A DNA stretch of 62,009 nt from Blautia sp. BIOML-A1. Its GTDB lineage: Bacteria; Bacillota; Clostridia; Lachnospirales; Lachnospiraceae. Position 1 is the stretch's first letter. Every line of letters begins with the position of its first letter. The stretch covers positions 1 through 62,009 of the forward strand of contig NZ_WWVR01000014.1 of NCBI RefSeq assembly GCF_009883055.1, read 5' to 3'. The notes under the pieces were generated by a model that saw nothing but the letters and a program-made list of their open reading frames with translations, made no database searches and had not been told where the DNA came from. The position numbers and the translations under genes were made by a program. Below, piece after piece: positions 8,213-16,004 of the stretch.

Positions 8213-8944
8213 TCAGATGTTTCTGCCTTCCTTTGTCTCTGCCTGCTTCTGAAAGTATACGGTTCCTGTATACATGCCAGCCATAAGAATCAGTAAAAGC
8301 AGCATAACGCCCATCGGGTATTTCTTCAAAATACCACCAGCCAGTTCAGGAAGGATCAGTGACCAGATATTTGCTCCCACATGAAGCAGTATACTTGCCC
8401 ATAAGCTTCCTGTCAGTTCCATAAAATACGCAAACAGAATTCCAAGAATACTCGCATAAACACCCTGAACCAGATTTCCATGATAGATTCCAAAGAATAT
8501 CCCCGAAATCACCATCGCAGGGACTGCCCGCATGTAATCTCTCAGTCTCAGATAAATCAGCCAGCGAAAGATCATTTCCTCTGCCAGAGGTGCTATGATT
8601 CCCATGCACACGATCAAAAAGAGCAGACTTTTGCCATCGGTCATCTGGCTCATACTCTCCTGATATGCATCTGCATTGAGAAATGAACCTAAAATATTAA
8701 CAAGCATATTGGCAAACTGTGCAAATCCAGCTCCCATAAGAAGAATCCGTACACATTCTCCAATCTTCAGATGCCGCATCACTCCTGACTTTATAATTCC
8801 TCCGATTATCCGTGCACTTCGATCCTTTTGATAAAAGTACAGACTTGGAAGCATCGTTGCTATTCCGGTCAGCCCGGTAATCAGAATCGCATGGTTATAA
8901 TAGGCTGTATCTCCATCTTCGCCCCAGATTTTCATCGCAAACAA
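8213..8944 (-). CDS. CPBP (CAAX-like) intramembrane metalloprotease
   Basis: A multi-pass membrane protein of the CPBP/Abi family. The motifs are visible: PLAEEMIFRWLIYLRLR (paired glutamates plus arginine), GIFFGIYHGN (second motif histidine) and LLHVGANIW (third motif histidine). These form the family's metal site. Roles range from prenyl-protein processing to bacteriocin self-immunity; none can be assigned here. The start is uncertain. The first usable codon is a TTG at 8944 without a ribosome site, yet the same frame stays open upstream to about 9061 and encodes a typical CPBP beginning (HEIWRILYP). No ATG, GTG or TTG exists there, only CTG codons (9049, 9040). The gene follows the HAD phosphatase directly. 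Confidence 0.8.
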   Translation of the reverse strand: MFAMKIWGEDGDTAYYNHAILITGLTGIATMLPSLYFYQKDRSARIIGGIIKSGVMRHLKIGECVRILLMGAGFAQFANMLVNILGSFLNADAYQESMSQMTDGKSLLFLIVCMGIIAPLAEEMIFRWLIYLRLRDYMRAVPAMVISGIFFGIYHGNLVQGVYASILGILFAYFMELTGSLWASILLHVGANIWSLILPELAGGILKKYPMGVMLLLLILMAGMYTGTVYFQKQAETKEGRNI

Positions 8945-9045
8945 AAGCCCTGCATAGCCTATGATCTGTGAGATCAGAAAATGTATCCCACAGGGGTAAA
9001 GGATTCTCCATATCTCATGAATACGACTTTGTCTGCGCAGAGGGC

Positions 9046-9693
9046 TCAGTCGAAAAAACGCAGGAGTTCCTCAATAGAAGCTACTATCTTCAATGGCTGT
9101 GCCGCAGTCAGCTCTTCCTTAGTCCCATATCCGTATCCTACCGCCACACAGGCAAGTCCGGCAGCTCTTGCTCCTAGAACATCATGCTCCTTATCCCCTA
9201 CCATAAGGACTTCTTTACGTCTGTCACTCATGTTCAGACGTTTCAGTGCTTCCTCGATCACTTCTGTCTTACTCGTTCTGGCACCGTTCATTTCACTTCC
9301 GACAACCACCTCAAAATAAGAACTCAGGTTAAAATAATCCAGGATTTTTGTCACATAATATTCTGGTTTTGAGGATGCGACCGCCAGAATATATCCTCTG
9401 CCTTTCAGTTCCCGGAGCAGATTTTCCACCCCATCATATGGCCGGTTTTCAAAAATTCCTTTTACCGCATATCGTTCTCTGTAATATTCCACTGCCCTAC
9501 GGGCTTCTGTTTCATCGACATCCGCATATTTCATAAACTGCTCCATAAGCGGAGGGCCTATAAATACCCTGAGTTTATCCAGATCTTCTTCTGGTTTTCC
9601 AAGTTTTTCCAGTGCATACTGAACCGATTTGGTGATTCCCTCTCCGGATTCTGTCAATGTTCCATCCAGATCAAAAAAGATTGCTTTATACAT
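9046..9693 (-). CDS. HAD-family phosphatase (phosphoglycolate phosphatase-like)
   Basis: Haloacid dehalogenase hydrolase with the four motifs: FFDLDGTL (nucleophile Asp, residue about 8), ASSKP (motif II Ser), a conserved lysine (motif III) and MVGDKEHD (motif IV). The helical cap between motifs I and II and the 215-residue length match the Gph/PpaX group, which removes phosphate from 2-phosphoglycolate or releases pyrophosphate phosphate; the true substrate is not certain. The ATG has GGAGG seven bases upstream. It lies in a minus-strand run with the protein kinase, a membrane protein and the CPBP protease. Confidence 0.9.
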   Translation of the reverse strand: MYKAIFFDLDGTLTESGEGITKSVQYALEKLGKPEEDLDKLRVFIGPPLMEQFMKYADVDETEARRAVEYYRERYAVKGIFENRPYDGVENLLRELKGRGYILAVASSKPEYYVTKILDYFNLSSYFEVVVGSEMNGARTSKTEVIEEALKRLNMSDRRKEVLMVGDKEHDVLGARAAGLACVAVGYGYGTKEELTAAQPLKIVASIEELLRFFD

Positions 9694-9709
9694 AAATGTT
9701 CCTCCAATG

Positions 9710-10672
9710 TCAAAAAATATTATACGTTAGTATAGCATTCTTTTTTGCCTCCGTCCACGACAATTCTCGACGACACATGACTGCTGTCACAATTTCTGTA
9801 TGCTCCGTTTCCTCCTGCAGATCCAGAAGGATATTTCCACCACTCATATTCCAGAGTATCGCTTTTCCATTTATTCGAATCGAAAGAATCGCGGCAGCCA
9901 GTTCCGGATTCGGATTGATTTTGATTTTGGATACTTTATCCAGACTTTTTCTACAGTAAAGAAGCTGCATCTTCTGCCTGCATTCCTCTTCAGGAAGTTC
10001 TTCTTCTTTTTCCAGCACCTTCAAAATATCCTGCGTTCGTATCGACGACGGCACAGGTGAAAGCTTTCTGACCGGAAATGGACTGGGCGTTGCTGTTTCC
10101 ATTACTGTAGGTGTGGGAGCTATACTTTGAAGATTCTCCGGATCCGAAAACTGACTTTCTGGGATTTCCAGTTCTGAGTCTGTATGGTTATTTACAGAAC
10201 CATTTTCCGCCTGCCTGTCTGAAATCTCATCTTCTTCTGAAGTCTCCTCATTATAAGACGCACCGGAAGCCTCCATTTCATACTGTCCTGATGAAAAAAA
10301 ATCCTCTCCTCCTGTTTCCGGCTGCACATCATTTCCTGCTTCTGAAGTTTCTCCGGTAGTCCAGGAACTGTCTGAATTGCTCCAGCTGCCATCACCGCTG
10401 GCATAATTCTCATCTCCGGCGGATTCCTCCTCTGCATCATGATACCAGTCATAAGCATCTCCTTCGAAGCTTCCCGTCCCCATATCGACATCAAAACCGC
10501 CCAACTCAATTGCCTGGACATAACGTACAGTGACGGTCATCGTCAACAACAGTACCATTGCCGCACATAAACTCCCTCTTACTTTTGTTCTGCCTGTTTT
10601 TGCCATTCTTCTATCTGCTGCTGGTTTATACCACTGTTGTCTATTTTCTCTTCTTTCGTCTGTTTTTCCCAT
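9710..10672 (-). CDS. Hypothetical membrane-anchored acidic protein beside the kinase
   Basis: A 320-residue protein with a basic N-terminus, one hydrophobic segment (about residues 35-52) and then a long Ser/Glu/Asp/Gly-rich stretch to about residue 195. The last 110 residues form a compact, better-ordered region with two cysteines. It is probably anchored in the membrane with the bulk outside. The start at 10672 has GGAGG nine bases upstream, although this places 94 bases inside the end of the kinase gene; MAKTGR at 10606 is the alternative. I recognise no family. The overlap with the kinase gene suggests joint expression, perhaps as its target or partner (inference). Confidence 0.6.
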   Translation of the reverse strand: MGKTDERRENRQQWYKPAADRRMAKTGRTKVRGSLCAAMVLLLTMTVTVRYVQAIELGGFDVDMGTGSFEGDAYDWYHDAEEESAGDENYASGDGSWSNSDSSWTTGETSEAGNDVQPETGGEDFFSSGQYEMEASGASYNEETSEEDEISDRQAENGSVNNHTDSELEIPESQFSDPENLQSIAPTPTVMETATPSPFPVRKLSPVPSSIRTQDILKVLEKEEELPEEECRQKMQLLYCRKSLDKVSKIKINPNPELAAAILSIRINGKAILWNMSGGNILLDLQEETEHTEIVTAVMCRRELSWTEAKKNAILTYNIF

Positions 10673-11814
10673 TCTTCGTACACCTCCCTGCTTTGTTCAT
10701 ATCGTTCCTGGCGGCAAAGAAACTTCCCAAACTCCAGGTATCCTCTTCCATATTGCGGTTCATAGGTAATCAGCTGACGATAATAAAATTCTGACTTATT
10801 TGCCTTACCGATCAGTTCACCATTCCACGCCAGAAGTTCCAGAAGCCGGATCTGTTCTTCACTTTTTTTATAAAATCGCAGCATTTTCTGCAGTTTTCTT
10901 TCTATATCCAGGCCAAGCTTCTGACGGGTCTGCTCGTCTGCACTTCGGTAGTCCATAGAATAAAATGTATCAGTCACAGCAGCAAGTGTATATTGAAACT
11001 CCGGAAGAACAGGGAACACTCCGGCTTTCAAGATTCCGGCTGCAATCGTGATAAGCACTGCACATGTCGGAACCAGAACAGATTTCAGGGAAACTGGTTT
11101 TGTTTTAACCCTGTTAAGACAGTTTTCTGCATCAGACACATTCTGCCAGCGTCTGTTGGCATCTTCCCTGCAGCATTTACTGATAAATTTTGCAAACTGC
11201 GGGCTGCGCATATAATATGGATATTTATTCCTGCCGCAGAGCTGCTGGATTGTTTTACCCAGTGCATAAAAATCACTGGCTGCCGTCAGCATTCCCTGAT
11301 ATTGTTCCGGTGCGGCATATCCTTTTGTTCCTTTAATATTTTTTCTTACTGTGCCGTAACTGTACAAAGCACTGCCAAAATCCACAAGATAGATTTTGCC
11401 GGTTTCTGTGCGCATCAGGTTCTCTGGTTTTAAATCGCCATAATAAATTGGGGGTTTTTGAGAATGTAAATATTGAAAAATCTGAAGAATTGTTCTGGTG
11501 ATCGTTAAGATTTCTTCGAAAGAAAGAAGATTGTTTGTCTTTAGATATTCGTTAAGAGATTTGCCTTTGATATATTCCATGACCAGATAGCATTTGTCAT
11601 CCTGCTCTGTGTAATCTGTCATTCTTGGTAAAGATGAATGATTCAGACGACGCAGAAGCTCTGCCTCTTTTTTCATGAACAACGGAAGCTGTTTTATAGC
11701 CCAGAAGGTACCCAGTTCCATATCTCTTGCAAGATACATCTTACCTTGACCGCCTTTGCCGATCTGGGATATGATGCAGTAACGATTTTTTAAAATAACT
11801 CCTGTCAGATCGAT
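10579..11814 (-). CDS. Serine/threonine protein kinase with a transmembrane segment
   Basis: A bacterial Hanks-type kinase. It has the glycine-rich loop IGKGGQGK, the ATP lysine in WAIKQLP, the catalytic loop YYGDLKPENLM (the usual HRD is YGD), the metal-binding DFG, and GYAAPEQYQG of the activation segment. A hydrophobic segment near VLVPTCAVLITIAAGI follows, then a helical, TPR-like C-terminal part, so the kinase faces the cytoplasm and the tail is outside or membrane-close. The first ATG in frame (11739) would remove the glycine loop. The frame is open back to a TAA just before 11822, without ATG/GTG/TTG. I place the start at an ATC (11814), seven bases after AGGAGG; a rare start codon or a sequence error must be invoked. 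Confidence 0.8.
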   Translation of the reverse strand: MDLTGVILKNRYCIISQIGKGGQGKMYLARDMELGTFWAIKQLPLFMKKEAELLRRLNHSSLPRMTDYTEQDDKCYLVMEYIKGKSLNEYLKTNNLLSFEEILTITRTILQIFQYLHSQKPPIYYGDLKPENLMRTETGKIYLVDFGSALYSYGTVRKNIKGTKGYAAPEQYQGMLTAASDFYALGKTIQQLCGRNKYPYYMRSPQFAKFISKCCREDANRRWQNVSDAENCLNRVKTKPVSLKSVLVPTCAVLITIAAGILKAGVFPVLPEFQYTLAAVTDTFYSMDYRSADEQTRQKLGLDIERKLQKMLRFYKKSEEQIRLLELLAWNGELIGKANKSEFYYRQLITYEPQYGRGYLEFGKFLCRQERYEQSREVYEEWEKQTKEEKIDNSGINQQQIEEWQKQAEQK

Positions 11815-11836
11815 GTATATCCCTCCTTTTTACTTA

Positions 11837-11865
11837 CCCGGCTCCCCTGTATAAGGAAAGCCGGG
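11837..11865. other. Hairpin between argS and the kinase gene
   Basis: CCCGGCT / AGCCGGG separated by 15 bases, just upstream of the kinase ribosome site. There is no T-run on the minus strand, so it looks like an mRNA-processing or translation-modulating hairpin rather than a terminator. Confidence 0.4.
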
Positions 11866-11901
11866 AGATATGACTGTTGTCAGACTGTCAGTAAAAGATT
11901 T

Positions 11902-13668
11902 CTACATGCGATCCGGTGCTGAGAAGCCCAGAAGATCGATACTTGTTTCAAGAATGTTTTTGGTGAGACCCAGAAGCTTAAGGAAGGACTCTTTCTGAGC
12001 CTGATTTTCTTCACTCAGGATCTTGGTCTCGTGATAAAAGCTGTTGAATGCATTGGATACTTCATAAATATATGCACAGATTTTGTGTGGTGCTTTTTCT
12101 TCGAAAGCATTTTCGATGGTACTTCCGAATTTTGTCAGTTCCAGCATCAGATTCTTCTGGCTGGTATTTACTGCCGGAAGGATTTCTCCCGCCTCAAGGT
12201 TTCCGCCTTCTTCTTTGTAACGGTTCAGAATCGATTTGATTCGTACAATCGTGTAAAGGATGTACGGACCTGTATTTCCCTCAAAGGAAGTGAAGCGGTC
12301 AATATCAAATACATAGTCCTTGGTTGCCTGGTTGGAAAGATCTCCGTATTTAATCGCGGAAAGTCCTACTACTTTGGCTGTTTCTCTTGCGTCCTGATCT
12401 TTGACACTTCTGTTCTCAACGATCTTATGGAACATTTCTTCATCGATGTCTGCAATCAGGTTTTCAAGACGCATAACTCCGCCGTCTCTGGTCTTGAACG
12501 GTTTGCCGTCTTTGCCATTCATCGTACCAAAACCAAGGAAGGAAAGCTCTGTCTCTGGTTTTACAAGACCTGTCTTTCTCGCACAGCGGAATACCTGAAT
12601 GAAGTGAAGCTCCTGTCTTTTATCTACGACATACAGAATTTCATCCGGATCAAAAAGTTTTACTCGCTCTACGATCGTTGCAAGGTCTGTTGTTGTATAA
12701 AGGGATGCTCCATCCGATTTGAGCAGCATACATGGTGGGATTTCCTTGGTATCTGTATCTTCCCTGACATCTACCACAAGTGCTCCCTGATCCTCGTATG
12801 CAAAGCCCTTGTCCTTCATCATCTCAACCATATCCGGGATATAAGGCTGTGCATCCGATTCTTTTTTCCAGAGATCAAAAGATACGTTCAGATTGCTGTA
12901 GTTTCTCTTAAGATCAGTTACAGAAACCTGCATGATATGATTCCAGAGAGCCATATATCCTGGTTTTCCCTGCTGCAGCTGATGCGTCGCCTCCAGTGCC
13001 TCATTACGGTATTCCTCATCTTCTTTGGATTTACCGCTTGCGCATGGATAAATTTCTTCCAGCTCACTGATGGTAAATGGTGCTTCCTCCGGATATTCTC
13101 CCTGATAGCTGTCATCAAAATAAACCAGTTCCGGCTTACGATGTTTCAACTCTGTGATAATGAGTCCCATCTGAAGTCCCCAGTCACCAAGATGAACATC
13201 ACCTACAACCTTGTGTCCTACATATCTTCCGATACGTTTGATACTCTCACCAATGATTGCAGAACGCAGATGTCCGACATGAAGTGGCTTTGCCACGTTC
13301 GGTCCGCCGTAGTCAATAATGATGGTCTTTGGTGACTCTGCTGTCTGTACAGAATATTTCGGATCTGCCTCCATCTCCTTAAGATAATCTGCAAGAAATT
13401 CTTCTTTGACTCTGAGATTGATAAAACCTGGTTTCACAACCTCTGCCATAGAAAAGATCTTACTCTCCTTAAGATACACAACAACATCATCCGCGATCAT
13501 GAAAGGAGCTTTCTTATAAGCCTTGGCTCCTGCCATTGCTCCATTACACTGATATTCACATAAATCCGGGCGGTTAGAGACGGTAACCTTAGCGTATTCC
13601 GGATCATATCCAGCTTTTTCAAAAGCAGAAGCAAGTTCTTCTGCCATTAATTCCATAAGTTTTTTCAT
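11902..13668 (-). CDS. argS: Arginyl-tRNA synthetase
   Basis: Class I enzyme that attaches arginine to its tRNA. The HIGH motif appears as KPLHVGHLRS (about residue 120), with the ArgRS GPNVAKPLH context, and the C-terminal anticodon-binding DALR domain ends with the typical SIDLLGFSAPDRM. The 588-residue length is normal. It lies 10 bases downstream of degV and about 90 bases before the kinase gene, so these are likely one transcript. Confidence 0.97.
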   Translation of the reverse strand: MKKLMELMAEELASAFEKAGYDPEYAKVTVSNRPDLCEYQCNGAMAGAKAYKKAPFMIADDVVVYLKESKIFSMAEVVKPGFINLRVKEEFLADYLKEMEADPKYSVQTAESPKTIIIDYGGPNVAKPLHVGHLRSAIIGESIKRIGRYVGHKVVGDVHLGDWGLQMGLIITELKHRKPELVYFDDSYQGEYPEEAPFTISELEEIYPCASGKSKEDEEYRNEALEATHQLQQGKPGYMALWNHIMQVSVTDLKRNYSNLNVSFDLWKKESDAQPYIPDMVEMMKDKGFAYEDQGALVVDVREDTDTKEIPPCMLLKSDGASLYTTTDLATIVERVKLFDPDEILYVVDKRQELHFIQVFRCARKTGLVKPETELSFLGFGTMNGKDGKPFKTRDGGVMRLENLIADIDEEMFHKIVENRSVKDQDARETAKVVGLSAIKYGDLSNQATKDYVFDIDRFTSFEGNTGPYILYTIVRIKSILNRYKEEGGNLEAGEILPAVNTSQKNLMLELTKFGSTIENAFEEKAPHKICAYIYEVSNAFNSFYHETKILSEENQAQKESFLKLLGLTKNILETSIDLLGFSAPDRM

Positions 13669-13678
13669 ATCATTCTCC

Positions 13679-14551
13679 TTATTTTATGGTAACTTTTTTT
13701 GAGCAGGCAACTGCAAGTGCTCCATGTCCGATATGACAGGCAACACTTAAAGACAATGGATCCATATGAATGTCCGCTCCCGGGAAGACAGCCTGAACTT
13801 CTTCTTTGAATTCTTCTGCTTCTTCTTTGTTTCCGGTATATGCCATCTGCAGACACATTTCTCCAGCTTCCACATATTTTCTGAAACGGCCTTCCCAGTC
13901 TTCTCTTATTGCCTTGAGCATAACTTTCTTTGCCTGTTTCTTACCTCTTACTTTCGCGTACGCATCCAGCTTCTCACCCTGAATCTGAAGAACCGGCTTT
14001 AAGTTAAGAACTGTTCCGATCGCTGCCGCAGCCGGAGTGATTCTTCCGCCTTTTTTGAGATATTTAAGAGTCTCCAGCGTGATATAAATGCTGGATTCCA
14101 TCTTTTCTTCTTCCAGTTTCTCCTTAATCTCAGCTGCTGTTCTGCCCGCCTCGCACAATACCAGCGCGTCCAGCACAGACTGCCGCTGTGTAACGGAAAT
14201 TCTCTGATTATCAACAACCTGCACTCTGCCATCATAATCTCTTGCCAGTGCCATTGCTGTCTCGCAGGATGCACTCAGACCGCTAGACATCGGAATGTGG
14301 ACCACTTCGTCATACTCCTTCAAAAGATTGTCCCACAGACCGCACACCTCTGCCGGGCTTGGCTGTGAAGTAGAAATCGCCTCATCATTCTTGAGTTTCT
14401 CATAAAACTCTTCCTGTGTGAGCGTAATTCCTTCAAGATACATGACATCATTAATATAAAAAGGCATTGGCAGAACGGAAACTCCAAGTCTTCTTCCTTC
14501 TTCCTGTGTAATGCCACTGTTACTGTCAGTTACAATCGCAATTTTCTCCAT
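13679..14551 (-). CDS. DegV family fatty-acid-binding protein
   Basis: Cytoplasmic DegV/FakB-type protein that binds a fatty acid between two domains and presents it to the FakA kinase. The N-terminus IAIVTDSNSGI holds the conserved TDS motif; the second conserved stretch is HIPMSSGLSAS. The 290-residue length is usual. I start it at MEKIAIV (14551), which has an AGGAG site, rather than the longer frame. It heads the degV-argS-kinase run; a -10 TATAAT lies about 50 bases upstream. Confidence 0.93.
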   Translation of the reverse strand: MEKIAIVTDSNSGITQEEGRRLGVSVLPMPFYINDVMYLEGITLTQEEFYEKLKNDEAISTSQPSPAEVCGLWDNLLKEYDEVVHIPMSSGLSASCETAMALARDYDGRVQVVDNQRISVTQRQSVLDALVLCEAGRTAAEIKEKLEEEKMESSIYITLETLKYLKKGGRITPAAAAIGTVLNLKPVLQIQGEKLDAYAKVRGKKQAKKVMLKAIREDWEGRFRKYVEAGEMCLQMAYTGNKEEAEEFKEEVQAVFPGADIHMDPLSLSVACHIGHGALAVACSKKVTIK

Positions 14552-14685
14552 GCTGCATCTCCTCATGTATTTTCTATCAATACTCAATTATACTTGAATC
14601 ATTGCATACTATGTGTAGTTTAACACATCTCCCCCTGTATCTCAATTAAAATTATAAAAGCCAGATATTTTTTACATTTTATCTA

Positions 14686-14724
14686 AAAAAACCTCCCTGG
14701 TTCTTTTGAACCATGGAGGTTTTT
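14686..14724 (-). terminator. Terminator of the MacAB-like export operon
   Basis: Stem CCTCC-TGGTTC / GAACCA-GGAGG with a TTTT loop, followed on the minus strand by a seven-base T-run. It lies ten bases after the permease stop codon. Confidence 0.88.
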
Positions 14725-14733
14725 ATGAGTTCT

Positions 14734-15990
14734 TTATTCACTTCTAAGTGCATCGATCGGATTGAGATCCGCTGCTTTAACAGAAGGCAGCAGGCCAAAA
14801 ATAACTCCGATCAGCATGGAAAATACTACGGAACCAATGATTGCAGGAATACTGATCGCGGTTGGTGCCCCTGAAATTCTGGATACCACCTTCGATAATA
14901 CGATTCCTACGATCACCCCAATGACTCCGCCAATACTTGTCAGCATGGCTGCTTCTGTCAAAAACTGATACAGAATGACTTTTTTTCTGGCTCCGATCGC
15001 CTTTTTCAGGCCAATCTCACTCGTTCTTTCGGTGACAGACACCAGCATAATATTCATAACACCAATGCCACCTACCAACAGAGAAATGCTCGCAATCCAG
15101 ATCAGCTGCGTGTTTGTGCTTTCACTGAGCTTCTGCATATTTCTTACCTGCTGCATAACGTCATCCGCTTTATATTTGAATTTGGAAGAGTTCATATCAA
15201 TTCCCTGATTCATGACTTCTGCCGCCGCACTTCCTGCTGAACTCATATTATCTGTTGAGTCCGCACGAATCACTGCATTCTGCGGCTCATCAAACTGAAA
15301 TACCGTAGGCCAGCAGCTTTCCGGAATCATCACCGTTCCCATGATCGTCTGATAATATTCATTATATTCATCAATAGACTTAATCGTCGGAAGATACTCA
15401 TCACTCTGCTGCACCACACCCACAACGGTAAACGGCTCTGCACCGATTTCAATAGTCTTTCCTACCGGATTTTCTCCTGCAAATAGATTCTCTGCCGCAT
15501 TGTCATCCACCAGAACAACTTTTCGCATCTCACTGAAATCTTTTTGTATGAAGCCTCTTCCGGATCTGACCATATAACCGCGAGTTTCCAGATAATTCAT
15601 ATCAATTCCGTAAATACTGCCTCCCTGGAAGCTGGTATTCTGATAATACACATTACTTGCATAAGAACGACTATAAAAAAATGTTGCATCCTCTATGTGA
15701 TCCAGTTTGCGTACCTCTTCCTTCTGCTCATCAGAAAGAAGCGGAGCCGCTGTTCCATCTCCCATTCCATATTCCTGGTCATAGGCACTGTCTCCATAAT
15801 TAAGCGTAATCGAAACCGTATTGTTTCCTGCACCGATCAGATCTTCTTTTATCTGCTCATTTGTTCCTTTCAATGTCGAAACAATTGCAATAATCGAGGC
15901 AATACCAATAATAATACCTAGCATTGTCAGAAATGAGCGCATCTTATGGGACCAGATTCCCTGAATGGATATTCTGATATTTTCAAGCAT
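14734..15990 (-). CDS. MacB-like ABC transporter permease
   Basis: Membrane subunit with one N-terminal span (FLTMLGIIIGIASIIAIV), a periplasm-like extracellular MacB core domain (about residues 45-275) and three C-terminal spans of the FtsX family (SISLLVGGIGVMNIML and following). The GLKKAIGARKKVI coupling segment that touches the ATPase is present. 418 residues. It is the last gene of a four-gene operon with an ATPase and two adaptor proteins, an arrangement found in peptide, antibiotic and bacteriocin export or defence systems in Firmicutes. Confidence 0.92.
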   Translation of the reverse strand: MLENIRISIQGIWSHKMRSFLTMLGIIIGIASIIAIVSTLKGTNEQIKEDLIGAGNNTVSITLNYGDSAYDQEYGMGDGTAAPLLSDEQKEEVRKLDHIEDATFFYSRSYASNVYYQNTSFQGGSIYGIDMNYLETRGYMVRSGRGFIQKDFSEMRKVVLVDDNAAENLFAGENPVGKTIEIGAEPFTVVGVVQQSDEYLPTIKSIDEYNEYYQTIMGTVMIPESCWPTVFQFDEPQNAVIRADSTDNMSSAGSAAAEVMNQGIDMNSSKFKYKADDVMQQVRNMQKLSESTNTQLIWIASISLLVGGIGVMNIMLVSVTERTSEIGLKKAIGARKKVILYQFLTEAAMLTSIGGVIGVIVGIVLSKVVSRISGAPTAISIPAIIGSVVFSMLIGVIFGLLPSVKAADLNPIDALRSE

Positions 15991-16004
15991 AAATTTTCCC
16001 CTTC

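Noticed and set aside
12031..13335. 434-codon frame on the plus strand
   Set aside because: Shadow of argS on the opposite strand.
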